A stretch of DNA of 51,968 nucleotides from Balnearium lithotrophicum (GCF_900182585.1 NZ_FXTM01000013.1:1-51968); one strand, 5' to 3'; shown: positions 8,129 to 15,768, counted from the stretch's first letter. Program-made: numbers and translations. The notes: generated from the sequence alone by a model not told the origin.

Positions 8129-8262
8129 TTTTGCCTTCTCCTTTCCTTAAGTTCGCTAATAAACCTGTCGATAAACCACTTTCTTTCTGCAACTGTCATG
8201 CTCATGGCTTCTGAATAGCTTATAGAAAAGTGTCTTGTGAGGATGTAAACTTCCTCAAGCAC
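8125..8262 (-). CDS. T4 gp51-like small tail chaperone ORF, out-of-frame after gp26
   Basis: A frame of about 45 codons ending at TGA 8125, in the +1 frame relative to the preceding gp26-like gene and overlapping its stop if read back to codons before 8276. The sequence has the chaperone signature: an aromatic helix (EEVYILTRHFSISYSEAMSM) then AERKWFIDRFISELKER. No ATG with a good ribosome site exists upstream; GTG 8262 or an internal ATG are weak starts, so it may be made as a frameshifted extension of gp26, as tail chaperones often are. Confidence 0.6.
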   Translation of the reverse strand: MLEEVYILTRHFSISYSEAMSMTVAERKWFIDRFISELKERRRQK

Positions 8263-8275
8263 AGCATTTAGAAAC

Positions 8276-9007
8276 TTACTCTTCTCTGAATTCGGTAGGA
8301 AGAAAGAACTCTAACGTAATTGGAATATTTGCCGTAAAAGACTTGCCACACAAAGGACACTTTAAGTCCTGTCTAAAGTCAACTCCATGTTCAAGAAGTC
8401 TCTCTGCCTTTCTTAGTTTTGCGAGCTCTCTTCCTAAAAGCCCCTCAATGAAATCTATCCTTTCTGAAAGGGGAACTTCCTTGCCGTCCAGAGCTCTTAT
8501 CATATATGCGTAACTCACAGAGTATAGGTCTTCTAAACTTCTGCCCTGAGCTGCCAGCTGGGATTTATAGTTGTTAACTTCTTCTACTTCCTGAGAAGTT
8601 AAAGGAGATAGAGCAACTTTTCTTCCGTTTATTTCAATTTCTAAGGGGAGCTTATCAACCTGAATTTCCTTAATAGGTAACTTCTTCAAATCTATGAACT
8701 TCTTGAAAACCTTTTTACAGGCAGGACAGTCTATTTCTACAGAGTAATCTGGAAAGTAAGAATTAACTCTTAACCATACCAGGAGGAAAGATTTATCCCC
8801 TTCTGATAGTTCTTCTGCCTTTGGACCTTCTTTTATACATCTATTAAGAACCCTATTAATAGCACTTTCAACCGTATCTCCATTAGCAGAGGCTATTATT
8901 TTTTCTTCCCTTCCTGTTATGGGTCTAATCAAAACTTTTCCACTATACCCTAAAAGACCCTTGCTTGGCAGTTTAACCTCTATAGCTTCGGGTTCAACAA
9001 AAGCCAT
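8276..9007 (-). CDS. T4 gp26-like baseplate hub/tail chaperone with two Zn ribbons
   Basis: The 243-residue protein starts MAFVEPEAIEVKLPSKGLLG and continues VLIRPITGREEKII, the signature of the T4 gp26 family. It has two zinc-ribbon halves: CPACKK near residue 96 and CPLCGKSF near residue 220. The tail chaperone lies between tube and hub genes in related phages, and here it sits between the tube gene and the tube-initiator-like gene. The ATG has GGGGAGG upstream. A downstream ORF in another frame probably corresponds to gp51. Confidence 0.82.
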   Translation of the reverse strand: MAFVEPEAIEVKLPSKGLLGYSGKVLIRPITGREEKIIASANGDTVESAINRVLNRCIKEGPKAEELSEGDKSFLLVWLRVNSYFPDYSVEIDCPACKKVFKKFIDLKKLPIKEIQVDKLPLEIEINGRKVALSPLTSQEVEEVNNYKSQLAAQGRSLEDLYSVSYAYMIRALDGKEVPLSERIDFIEGLLGRELAKLRKAERLLEHGVDFRQDLKCPLCGKSFTANIPITLEFFLPTEFREE

Positions 9008-9023
9008 ACTATTCCTCCCCAGC

Positions 9024-9572
9024 TTAAATTTCTAATTCCATATAGCGGTAGATTCCTTGAACTTCATACTGCTGTTTTTCTGAGGCTGACCAGTCCCAGT
9101 TTTGATTGGCAGGTTTGAGCCACATGGAGCTAAATTTGTAGCTGAAGAGCTGATTACCTGTGGTATCAAGAACTATTAGCCTTCCATCAAAAGAGAGGTC
9201 CTTTACATCCTGTTGAACTCCTCCATTCTTGGGGTCGAAAAGCATTCTCGTACAGGCTTCAACAAACTTAACCCCTGTGAGATTCGTATCCTTTCTAATA
9301 TCAATGTTGAACGTGATATCTCCAGCTCTTATTTGTCCTGGAAACCTGTCAACAAAATTGAGGTATGGAACCTCCACCTCTTGAACTTCGTTTCCCTGTA
9401 TATCAACTACAGCTATCTCCATAGAAATTATTTTTGACTGACCATTTATCGCAGATAAAACAGCTGGAGGAGGGTATACCTCCATAACTGCCATATTCTT
9501 TCTTACAACATCTAAAAGGGGAGCCATAGGGCTTACTTTTCCTACAGATGGTGGAGTAAAGCTAAAACCCAT
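9024..9572 (-). CDS. Tail tube protein (gp19-like)
   Basis: The 182-residue protein follows the sheath gene, and has the tube-protein layout: 'NGQSKIISMEIAVVDIQG', a central 'DRFPGQIRAGDITFNIDIRK' strand, and C-terminal YEVQGIYRYMELEI. It polymerises into the inner tube. I use ATG 9572, which has GGAGGT 5 bases upstream. The upstream in-frame ATG at 9584 would place that ribosome site inside the coding region. A palindrome (9585-9597) fills the gap between the sheath stop and this ribosome site. Confidence 0.87.
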   Translation of the reverse strand: MGFSFTPPSVGKVSPMAPLLDVVRKNMAVMEVYPPPAVLSAINGQSKIISMEIAVVDIQGNEVQEVEVPYLNFVDRFPGQIRAGDITFNIDIRKDTNLTGVKFVEACTRMLFDPKNGGVQQDVKDLSFDGRLIVLDTTGNQLFSYKFSSMWLKPANQNWDWSASEKQQYEVQGIYRYMELEI

Positions 9573-9584
9573 TTTTACCTCCAT

Positions 9585-9597
9585 GCAATTTAATTGC
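9585..9597. promoter_or_regulatory. Intergenic GCAA-N5-TTGC palindrome between sheath and tube
   Basis: A perfect copy, centre TTTAA, fills the 26-base gap between the sheath stop and the tube ribosome site. No -35 precedes it. This is one of five copies placed immediately upstream of a GGAGG-type ribosome site inside an operon. Confidence 0.6.
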
Positions 9598-9598
9598 T

Positions 9599-11074
9599 CT
9601 ACTGAACGTATTCGTTAAACTCTGCACCTGTTCTTAGAATTCCGAACTCACTAACAACAATCTCAGCTGCTTTCGTTGGTTTAATTAAAGCCTTTCCGTA
9701 CATCAGATATTTATCTATTCTCTCAGGAGTGTTGGTTGTTTCATCACAAATAGTCTGAAAAGCGTATATGCCTCTTCTTCTCTTTATATCTTCCAAGAAT
9801 GGGTCAACAAGTCCCTTCCACTGCCTCCATGTAAATGGGTCGTTAGGCTCAAAAACGAGGTATTTAGTAGAGGTAGCAATAACTTTTCTAATATAGAGAA
9901 GAAGCCTTCTGACATTTACTCTGTCGAGTGCTGATGGTTTTCTCTGTAAGGTTTTTTGCCCCCAAATTGCTATGCCGTCTTTCTTAAATCTGACAATTGG
10001 GTTTAAAGCATTTTGATTGCCGTACATTAACTCCATTTCACCTTCAGTGGGGTTATACTCGACATTAAGAGGAGTAACGAGTTTTCCTCTATTTAAACCT
10101 GCTGGTGCAAACCATGGGTCAGCTACCTTATCCGTGTATGCATAGACTCCTGCTACGAATCCTTCTGGAGGAACCCAAATTTCCCTATCTCTCCACCGGT
10201 CGTAAACCTTTAGCCATCCGTAGTACATAGCTCCGTAAGAACTGTTAAATGCCTGGAATGCTCCACCATTTCCGTTGTGCCACTCCACGGCTTCCTGTGG
10301 AGTCATTCCTTGTGGAGTGCAGTGAATGCTCATGCAATCGCCTCTGCTTTCACATACAGAAAGGCATTTATTGATTACTTCTGGTTCTGTCCATCCTGGA
10401 GCTGTTATGATGTTGATGTCTATTTCGTTAGGATTGGCAACTGTATCAATTGCTTTCATTACATTGCCAGCGGTTACTTTACCTCCGTCAGACCCGCCTG
10501 TGAGCTTAACTGTTGCAGGTGCTGGATTATTTGTGGATAGAACTTTGAATTTGACATACTTGCTGCGGGTGTTCTGGATAAATTCTTTGGCTTCTGGATA
10601 TTTAGAGGTTTTCCAGTTAATTACCTCAACAACGTTATCAGATTTATCAAGAGAAATAAGGACTTTATAGTAATCCTCATTAATGGAGGATACAGTAACA
10701 ACAATTCTGTTGTAGTAGGAACCTTCTCCAATAGCCTCTACTTTTAGAACGTCTGCTCCCCCTGAATCCTTAAGTACTGCCGATGCCTTGGTTGCATCGT
10801 CTGGAACAACTCTTATACAGTAGAGCATATTTCCCTTTTCAAGAAAGGCTAAAGCACTGAAAAAGTCCTGATTAATGGCAGATAAAATCGGCTGACCATT
10901 GTCCCCAAAGAAAGTATTAATCAGCATATCCGTAACTGATGTAAGTGTAGGTTTAAAACTTTCTCCTTTTGGAGAAACTATTGGCATAGCACAGATAGAA
11001 CTTGATAAAGCTAATGCGTACAAAGAAAAATCTTCTTCCTCTGTATAAGAGCCTGGAACAACAAATACTCCCAT
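9599..11074 (-). CDS. Contractile tail sheath protein (gp18-like)
   Basis: A 491-residue protein starting MGVFVVPGSYTEEEDFSLYA, with sheath-family features: GVFVVPGSYTEE at the N-terminus, 'AGNVMKAIDTVANPNEIDI' in the middle, and a C-terminal domain with GLNRGKLVTPLNVEYNPTEG, 'ERIDKYLMYGKALIKPTKAA' and IVSEFGI-like strands. It forms the contractile outer cylinder and shows the myovirus nature of the phage. AGGAGG lies upstream. It is second in the late operon that starts at 11338. Confidence 0.93.
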   Translation of the reverse strand: MGVFVVPGSYTEEEDFSLYALALSSSICAMPIVSPKGESFKPTLTSVTDMLINTFFGDNGQPILSAINQDFFSALAFLEKGNMLYCIRVVPDDATKASAVLKDSGGADVLKVEAIGEGSYYNRIVVTVSSINEDYYKVLISLDKSDNVVEVINWKTSKYPEAKEFIQNTRSKYVKFKVLSTNNPAPATVKLTGGSDGGKVTAGNVMKAIDTVANPNEIDINIITAPGWTEPEVINKCLSVCESRGDCMSIHCTPQGMTPQEAVEWHNGNGGAFQAFNSSYGAMYYGWLKVYDRWRDREIWVPPEGFVAGVYAYTDKVADPWFAPAGLNRGKLVTPLNVEYNPTEGEMELMYGNQNALNPIVRFKKDGIAIWGQKTLQRKPSALDRVNVRRLLLYIRKVIATSTKYLVFEPNDPFTWRQWKGLVDPFLEDIKRRRGIYAFQTICDETTNTPERIDKYLMYGKALIKPTKAAEIVVSEFGILRTGAEFNEYVQ

Positions 11075-11086
11075 AATTTAGCCTCC

Positions 11087-11338
11087 TTATTTGACTTCGG
11101 AAATTTCTATGAGACCTCTTTCTTCAAGCCTCTTGAGATTGGCTGGAATTTCAGAAAGCTCTACCTTTAGCTTTTCAAATGGATTAAGTCTGACTCCGCA
11201 GATTGTTAAATCTTGACCAGAAGAGTTCTTTATGAGAAAAGTTTTTCTTTGAGGTTGTTCCTTGTTGGATACCCCTACATCCTGAATTTTTTGATTTTCT
11301 TTATTTTTCTCCATTTCCTTGTTTTCAGTCTTTTCCAT
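11087..11338 (-). CDS. Small late protein ahead of sheath, unknown
   Basis: An 83-residue protein with a charged, disordered N-terminal half (MEKTENKEMEKNKENQK) and a C-terminal beta part (TFLIKNSSGQDLTICGVRLN, then ELSEIPANLKRLEERGLIEI). I use ATG 11338, which has AGAGGAGG six bases before it, over an ATG 15 bases upstream. It is the first gene of the sheath operon. Its position between neck and sheath genes suggests a small tail or neck factor; no function is recognised. Confidence 0.75.
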   Translation of the reverse strand: MEKTENKEMEKNKENQKIQDVGVSNKEQPQRKTFLIKNSSGQDLTICGVRLNPFEKLKVELSEIPANLKRLEERGLIEISEVK

Positions 11339-11365
11339 AATTCCTCCTCTCATAGAAATAAAAAA

Positions 11366-11396
11366 GGGACTAAGACCGACTGAAAGTCTTAGTCCC
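11366..11396 (-). terminator. Leader terminator hairpin ahead of sheath operon
   Basis: The minus strand shows a perfect 11-bp stem, GGGACTAAGAC with GTCTTAGTCCC, loop TTTCAGTCG, then TTTTTTATTT. It lies just after the promoter at 11405-11433 and before the first gene of the operon. Stem and loop are nearly identical to the hairpin at 19202. Confidence 0.9.
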
Positions 11397-11404
11397 TCAT
11401 TGAT

Positions 11405-11433
11405 ATGTTAATGCAAATAGATTGCTAAGTAAA
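11405..11433 (-). promoter_or_regulatory. Late promoter with operator palindrome (sheath operon)
   Basis: TTTACT, 17 bases, TAACAT on the minus strand, with the palindrome GCAATCTATTTGC (11413-11425) in the spacer. The architecture equals the gpJ and radical SAM operon promoters. Confidence 0.7.
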
Positions 11434-11503
11434 GAGTTCGTTTGTAAAGAACAATTTAAAATAGAACTATCTAATTTAAAATAGTTAATTGATGGAGAAA
11501 AAA

Positions 11504-11977
11504 ATGGATGGACTTGGCTTTGAGTATTTACTGTTGAGAATCTTCGAATGTGGGATGAAAGAATCTATCTTAAGATACTTAACAAAAGAAGAAATTGCCG
11601 AACTTAAAAAAGCATTAGTGGATAAATCAAGCCTTTATGGGATTTCCGTAAATAAGGAAGGAAAACTAACAGTTGTTTTGTACAAAGGAGATGATCCTGC
11701 TGGATTGGCAAGTGCAAACACTTTTAATAACTGTAAGCGGGATAAGATTTCTTTTTTGAAAACCAAGACAGTAGTAGCTTATGCTATAGCTACAGCCAAT
11801 AGTCTTATAACGAACAGATGTAATGACCTTAGGGATCCTGAGGATTATAGACTTATGGATAAGTATCTTGAGGATGTCTTTAATGCAAAAGATTGTGATA
11901 CTCTCTTTAAAACTTTAGTAGATTATAAAAGTAACTTTCTGGGGAGATTTAAGGATTGTTTCTGTCCAGAGTATTAA
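11504..11977 (+). CDS. Cargo (moron) protein, unknown
   Basis: A 157-residue plus-strand gene. I use ATG 11504, which has GGAG six bases upstream, over TTG/ATG codons just before it. The N-terminus is helical (MDGLGFEYLLLRIFECGMKE), with ISVNKEGKLTVVLYKGDDPA, an Ala/Thr-rich helix (TKTVVAYAIATANSL) and a C-terminus with four Cys. No domain is recognised. It overlaps the following acetyltransferase by 22 bases, and the two form a plus-strand pair opposite the late genes. Two 12-base direct repeats (11453, 11473) precede it. Confidence 0.6.
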   Translation: MDGLGFEYLLLRIFECGMKESILRYLTKEEIAELKKALVDKSSLYGISVNKEGKLTVVLYKGDDPAGLASANTFNNCKRDKISFLKTKTVVAYAIATANSLITNRCNDLRDPEDYRLMDKYLEDVFNAKDCDTLFKTLVDYKSNFLGRFKDCFCPEY

Positions 11978-12507
11978 AGAGATTTTTAGAAAAGCCAATA
12001 AAGTTGAAATCTCGCAAAGAGAATAATGAGAAAAATAAATTTCGCCTTAATCTTCTCAAAAAAGAGACTCTTCCGTATTATCAAGAATTTATCGAATATT
12101 TTATTAAACATCTCTGCGAAATATCTTATCACTATCAACCTTGTAAAATGGAAAACGAAGAACAGAGAAGTTTTTACATTTTAAATTATCTTTTAACACA
12201 TATTATTCCTTTTTATGATATTTGGGCGTTAACCTACAACGGAAAAATTGTAGGTTTTGCTGTTGTTCTTCCTGGTCCTGATACTTCTTGCTTGACTTAC
12301 TTGTACATTGACAAGAAGTATAGAGGCAGGCGATTAGGATTATCCACTCTTAAAATATTAGAAAATCATTACGGAAAGCTTCACTTATATATAGAAGAGG
12401 AGAGGAGTAAAGAACGCATTCCATTCTACAAAAAGGCTGGATTCAAGGTAGTAGATTCAAAAGAAGAAAAAGGGGCTAAATATTTAAAGCTTGCTAATTG
12501 GAAATAA
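11956..12507 (+). CDS. GNAT-family N-acetyltransferase (cargo)
   Basis: A 183-residue protein with a TTG start overlapping the upstream cargo gene. The C-terminal half shows the GNAT fold: a beta strand 'WALTYNGKIVGFAVVLPG', motif A (YIDKKYRGRRLGLSTLKILE) whose R-G-x-G-like turn binds the CoA pyrophosphate, and 'IPFYKKAGFKVVDSKEEKGA' at the end. The substrate cannot be told. Phage GNAT proteins can act on host proteins or block toxins; the plus-strand location beside a late promoter suggests expression from the prophage. Confidence 0.8.
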   Translation: MFLSRVLKRFLEKPIKLKSRKENNEKNKFRLNLLKKETLPYYQEFIEYFIKHLCEISYHYQPCKMENEEQRSFYILNYLLTHIIPFYDIWALTYNGKIVGFAVVLPGPDTSCLTYLYIDKKYRGRRLGLSTLKILENHYGKLHLYIEEERSKERIPFYKKAGFKVVDSKEEKGAKYLKLANWK

Positions 12508-12608
12508 TACCGATACAGAATAAACTTTCGAATGACAAGCCTTTTGTTTATCTCTTTCTTTAACATAGGAAGATTGAGCAAAAGGTAATTTGAAAACGGT
12601 ATTGGTAT
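12507..12608. repeat. Long imperfect inverted repeat between convergent genes
   Basis: The ends ATACCGATAC (12507) and GTATTGGTAT (12599) pair with one mismatch or wobble; an inner pair CCTTTTG/CAAAAGG lies at 12540 and 12579, with partly matching sequence between. The whole is about 102 bases long with a 32-base loop. It fills the gap between the plus-strand acetyltransferase and the end of the minus-strand neck operon. It may be a bidirectional terminator or a remnant of a small inverted-repeat element. Confidence 0.5.
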
Positions 12609-12616
12609 AAGTACCC

Positions 12617-13189
12617 TTAATTGTCTGTTAATTCTATTAATTCATTTACTATTGTTTCAATTCTTTTCGTTTCTTTCTCCCCAGCAGAAAGCCAGCTCTC
12701 AATCCTCAAAGTTGCAACAAACCTCAAAATCCGGTCTTCAGAATCAGACTCTAACTCAGAAGCATCTGAGATGTCCTCAAGGAAAACAGGAAAAACAAGC
12801 CCACCACAATTTATCTTCCCACCATAAGCAAACCAGTGAACAAGCTGGGTCTGGAGATAAGAAACGTCTGAATAATACTTACACCAAACGTCAACCTGAT
12901 ACTGAACATCAACGGGAGTGAACTTTGTTATGTTCCAGTCTAAATCTTCCCTTTTGGCTGGAGCTCCATACCACGGTCTAATAAAAGCATTAAACCTTGA
13001 AGGATTAGGCATAACAGAAACTCTGAAAAAGGAAACTATAGGAAGAGACTGCCTTGAATCTTTGGCAAAGGCTTTTTCTGGAATTGCATAAATAACTTTT
13101 ACTGGAACGCTATTACCGTTCTTATCAAGGTAAACAAGTCCTTCAAGAGCTTTCTTCAAACCTTCATCAATTTCTCTAAGGGTTACCAT
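12617..13189 (-). CDS. Putative tail terminator/completion protein
   Basis: A 190-residue protein, last gene of the neck operon. It has an N-terminal helix (LREIDEGLKKALEGL), a beta section with IVSFFRVSVMPNPSRFN, and central 'PVDVQYQVDVWCKYYSDVSY' strands, the pattern of tail-terminator and gp15-like completion proteins. The position, last before the sheath genes, agrees. It overlaps the upstream HK97-gp10-like gene by 7 bases. Assigned from order and fold-like pattern; not certain. Confidence 0.55.
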   Translation of the reverse strand: MVTLREIDEGLKKALEGLVYLDKNGNSVPVKVIYAIPEKAFAKDSRQSLPIVSFFRVSVMPNPSRFNAFIRPWYGAPAKREDLDWNITKFTPVDVQYQVDVWCKYYSDVSYLQTQLVHWFAYGGKINCGGLVFPVFLEDISDASELESDSEDRILRFVATLRIESWLSAGEKETKRIETIVNELIELTDN

Positions 13190-13674
13190 TTTCTCCCTTT
13201 CTCTTTCAGGAACCTATTCCAGAAGTAACGGATATTCTTTGAAACGTAATCGAAAGCTGGTCTCCAATGAGGTCTTGGAGGCATTCTTCTTGTTCCAAAC
13301 TCCAGCCATTTAGCAAGGTCTCCCATCTTAACCGTTCTACCTTCAAAGTAGTGAATTCTCTCTTTATCTACTCCAGCAACGTAGAAATTTCCTGAACGAT
13401 ATACTTTAAAGGTATCTAAATACTGTCCTGTAGCTATTAAAGTTCTTGTATCAAGTCCTTTTTTCTTTTTCCATTCAAGGTATTTAGGAGAAAAAGGCTG
13501 CCACTTGTTAGCCCATCTTTGCTCTAAAATCGCAGTTTTAGCTGTTTCTACAATCTTCCTTGCTACATATTTATCAAAACCTCTTCCGAGTTTCTCACCT
13601 TCTCTCTTCAGCTTCTGCCTTATTCTTTTGGCAGGTTGATAATTTCTACCTCTAACTTGAATTTTAACTGGCAT
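13183..13674 (-). CDS. HK97 gp10-like neck/tail-completion protein
   Basis: A basic 163-residue protein with the gp10/virion-morphogenesis pattern: 'W.P.SP.Y..WK' (NKWQPFSPKYLEWKKKKG), TLIATGQYLDTFKVY, and the C-terminal 'WLEFGTRRMPPRPHWRPAF'. These proteins join head and tail. It overlaps the upstream gene by 11 bases and the downstream gene by 7, as is typical of a tightly packed neck operon. Confidence 0.75.
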   Translation of the reverse strand: MPVKIQVRGRNYQPAKRIRQKLKREGEKLGRGFDKYVARKIVETAKTAILEQRWANKWQPFSPKYLEWKKKKGLDTRTLIATGQYLDTFKVYRSGNFYVAGVDKERIHYFEGRTVKMGDLAKWLEFGTRRMPPRPHWRPAFDYVSKNIRYFWNRFLKEKGRKW

Positions 13675-14098
13675 TTTCGGTAATCCTTTTAGCAGTTGCT
13701 ACAAATTGGATGAAATTTCCTGTATTTCCAAAAAAATCTCCTCTATCGGGTCCAAAGGTGAGGATTTCGTATTCGTCTCCTTCCTTGAGCACTACTCTAT
13801 CCCCAATTGACACCGTCAATTTTTTTTCTTCAAGTAAAGGCTTGGAGAAGGTAATCAGCAGGTCCCTCTGCTCGTCTATTCCGTACTTTGAGAGAAGTTT
13901 CAATGGTGGATTTCTGACAACAAAAGCATCTATTTCTACGGGTTCTTTATAAACTCTGCTTTTTGTTTCTCCGTATAAATCATCAACAGCGGTAGATTCT
14001 TTATCGAGGACTTTAACCTGTATGGTCTCAAAGTAGAGTTTAAAGAGTTCCTTATGAAAACCTTTGGTAAGAGAGAGTTCATACTGTCCAAATTTCAC
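13664..14098 (-). CDS. Putative head-closure (neck) protein
   Basis: A 144-residue, beta-rich protein starting with GTG. The sequence contains YGIDEQRDLLITFSKP, VSIGDRVVLKEGDEYEIL and GNFIQFVATAKRI, a small-barrel pattern like the SPP1 gp16/head-closure group. It lies between a small Cys-containing protein and the gp10-like gene. The name is from order and pattern; other neck roles are possible. Confidence 0.5.
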   Translation of the reverse strand: MKFGQYELSLTKGFHKELFKLYFETIQVKVLDKESTAVDDLYGETKSRVYKEPVEIDAFVVRNPPLKLLSKYGIDEQRDLLITFSKPLLEEKKLTVSIGDRVVLKEGDEYEILTFGPDRGDFFGNTGNFIQFVATAKRITENAS

Positions 14099-14376
14099 TT
14101 TCTTCCAGCTCCTTTACCAGCAATCTGTCTACTTCTCTTCTTAATTGCAATTATTTTGCACGTTTCATAGGCTTTCTTTTCTGAATAGCCAAGACATTTG
14201 TAGTACTCAACACAATTGGCAAATCTTTCTCCAGTTCCAGCTCTGCCTTTGAAGTGGATTATTTGAGAACCATCATGGACTGTATATTTATCAAGGCACT
14301 TTTGCTTTTTCTTATTGTCAAGTTTTTGTTTAGTTTCCTGAATAACTGCTTTAACGTAAGACCTGTACCATCCCAT
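14095..14376 (-). CDS. Small basic Cys-containing neck-region protein, unknown
   Basis: A 93-residue, strongly basic protein with four Cys. A central 'FKGRAGTGERFANCVEYYKC' stretch followed by YSEKKAYETCKIIA is a pattern I associate with small conserved phage proteins in head-neck operons, but no function is known to me. It overlaps the neighbouring gene by 4 bases at its end and starts 3 bases after the adaptor gene. Confidence 0.65.
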   Translation of the reverse strand: MGWYRSYVKAVIQETKQKLDNKKKQKCLDKYTVHDGSQIIHFKGRAGTGERFANCVEYYKCLGYSEKKAYETCKIIAIKKRSRQIAGKGAGRK

Positions 14377-14379
14377 AGC

Positions 14380-15039
14380 TCACCCCGTTGTAAAGAAGCC
14401 GTAGAATTTCCTCTCCTCAACTCTTCTCTTGTACTCCTCTTCTGCTTCTTGAGCCTCCTGAAGGAGAACGTCAGCATCAAGCTGAACGGTTCCCCCTGGA
14501 GAAGGAACTCCTGAAAACTTCCCTCTAATAGTTCTAAGAATTCTCCTTGCTTTAGCACCTACAAGTAAGAGGAAGAGCTCCCCGATTTCTGTACCTTGTT
14601 CTATTTCCCCTAAACTGTAAGGAGTGACGTATTCAACCGCACAAACCGAAGAGGAAGTCGGAGGAGGATTGAGATATAGGACTCCATCTTCCCATTCCCA
14701 ATCTGGGTCTGTTCCATAAGCCCTTTCAGCCATCTCAGTCCATGCCTTAAGGCGGGCATAGTAAGCTATGCTAAGAAAATTTCCTTCCGAGAAAAGGCTG
14801 AAAATATCTTCGGGAGGGTTGGGAATATAGGTGACACGAAAGGGTTCATAGGGAAAAGGATAGCTCTGCTGACCAGGAGTAAGAAGAAGGGCAACCTTGT
14901 TCTTTTTTACAAAATCACTGTTTATTCTTGATAGTGCAAAAGATATGCAGCGGTTTATTTGCTCGTCTGTTAATTCCACTTCAACTTTGGGATAACCCAA
15001 TTCTGAAAGGACTATATCTTTAACTTCTTCAAAGGTCAT
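14380..15039 (-). CDS. Head-tail connector adaptor (gp13/gp6-like)
   Basis: A 219-residue protein whose N-terminus (MTFEEVKDIVLSELGYPKVE, then LTDEQINRCISFAL) is a helical adaptor pattern; a middle section with LTPGQQSYPFPYEPFRV and 'WEWEDGVLYLNPPP' is typical of gp13-like connectors. It probably docks beneath the portal. The last 40 residues form a charged helix. The ribosome site is weak (AT-rich upstream) so coupling with an upstream gene or a leader hairpin may matter. Confidence 0.65.
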   Translation of the reverse strand: MTFEEVKDIVLSELGYPKVEVELTDEQINRCISFALSRINSDFVKKNKVALLLTPGQQSYPFPYEPFRVTYIPNPPEDIFSLFSEGNFLSIAYYARLKAWTEMAERAYGTDPDWEWEDGVLYLNPPPTSSSVCAVEYVTPYSLGEIEQGTEIGELFLLLVGAKARRILRTIRGKFSGVPSPGGTVQLDADVLLQEAQEAEEEYKRRVEERKFYGFFTTG

Positions 15040-15072
15040 TTTTTAATCCAATTTTTAAGAATTGGAAAGAAC

Positions 15073-15102
15073 GGCGGGAGGCACACTATTTCACCTCCTG
15101 CC
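15073..15102. other. Stem-loop overlapping end of gene and GGAGG
   Basis: GGCGGGAGG (15073) pairs with CCTCCTGCC (15094) on the plus strand, and nearly fully on the minus strand. It covers the stop region of the gene ending at 15086 and a GGAGG motif. It may act as a weak terminator or mRNA stabiliser before the adaptor gene; no T-run follows. Confidence 0.4.
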
Positions 15103-15412
15103 AGCTTCTTACTACTTCAACTTTCTTGGTGAAATCAAACTTTATAGAAGTGCCATCAATAGAGAAAGGAATCTTGTAGTATTTATCTCCCCCTGAAACT
15201 TCGGAGCCGTAGAAATGAGCAATTATGTAATCTTTATAAATTTCTACTATCCAACCGTCCTTAATTCCTTGAGCTTTTGTGGCTTTCGCAAACTCTCTTC
15301 TAATTAAATCAGTTAGTTGATTAAGGCTTATGTTTTTTGGAAGTTTTAAAACTTTCTGAAGAGCATTCATAGGATATTTTTTTTGAAGGCTTTGGAGTAT
15401 GGTTTTATTCAT
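15086..15412 (-). CDS. Small head-region protein, unknown
   Basis: A 108-residue protein with a helical N-terminus and a C-terminal beta section (GWIVEIYKDYIIAHFYGSEV, then KYYKIPFSIDGTSIKFDF). This pattern is common in phage proteins near capsid genes, where a beta hairpin with aromatic residues binds or caps capsid proteins, but no function is established. The start has GGAGG ten bases upstream. Confidence 0.6.
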   Translation of the reverse strand: MNKTILQSLQKKYPMNALQKVLKLPKNISLNQLTDLIRREFAKATKAQGIKDGWIVEIYKDYIIAHFYGSEVSGGDKYYKIPFSIDGTSIKFDFTKKVEVVRSWQEVK

Positions 15413-15758
15413 TCTTCTGTGCCTCCAGAATAGCCTTTATCAACTCATCTTTCTTCAAACCTTCTGTCTCAATCCCCATCTTCTTTGCTATCTCCAGGAG
15501 TTCTTTTTTATGGAGCTTTTCAAGTTCTTCTTCAGTAAAAAGAGGAGCCTCAGAGGGCTCCTGCTCTACCGGGGAGGAGGGATTCGAGACTACCGGGACT
15601 TCCCTGATGGCAGAGGTCTTTACAGGTTTAAAGTCCTGCGGATAGACCTTGACCAGCTCGGCGTCTTCTATGACATCATTCTGCTCTATTCTGATTCTCT
15701 TTCCCTTGAAATATCCTGTAATTACTCCAGGAGTTACTTTTATCCACTTATCAGCCAT
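15405..15758 (-). CDS. Capsid-adjacent protein with SAP/HeH-like C-terminus
   Basis: A 117-residue protein. The N-terminal 40 residues are beta-rich (WIKVTPGVITGYFKGKRI). A Pro/Ser/Glu linker follows, and the C-terminus (LEKLHKKELLEIAKKMGIET, then KKDELIKAILEA) is a helix-extension-helix of SAP or Rho-N type, which often binds DNA. It follows the major capsid gene by 10 bases. The start can be either of two adjacent ATG codons after AAGGAG. Confidence 0.65.
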   Translation of the reverse strand: MADKWIKVTPGVITGYFKGKRIRIEQNDVIEDAELVKVYPQDFKPVKTSAIREVPVVSNPSSPVEQEPSEAPLFTEEELEKLHKKELLEIAKKMGIETEGLKKDELIKAILEAQKNE

Positions 15759-15768
15759 CATTTACTCC

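Noticed and set aside
10326-10670. Plus-strand frame of 114 codons opposite the sheath gene
   Set aside because: It is antisense to a clear sheath gene and has no ribosome site or recognisable domain.
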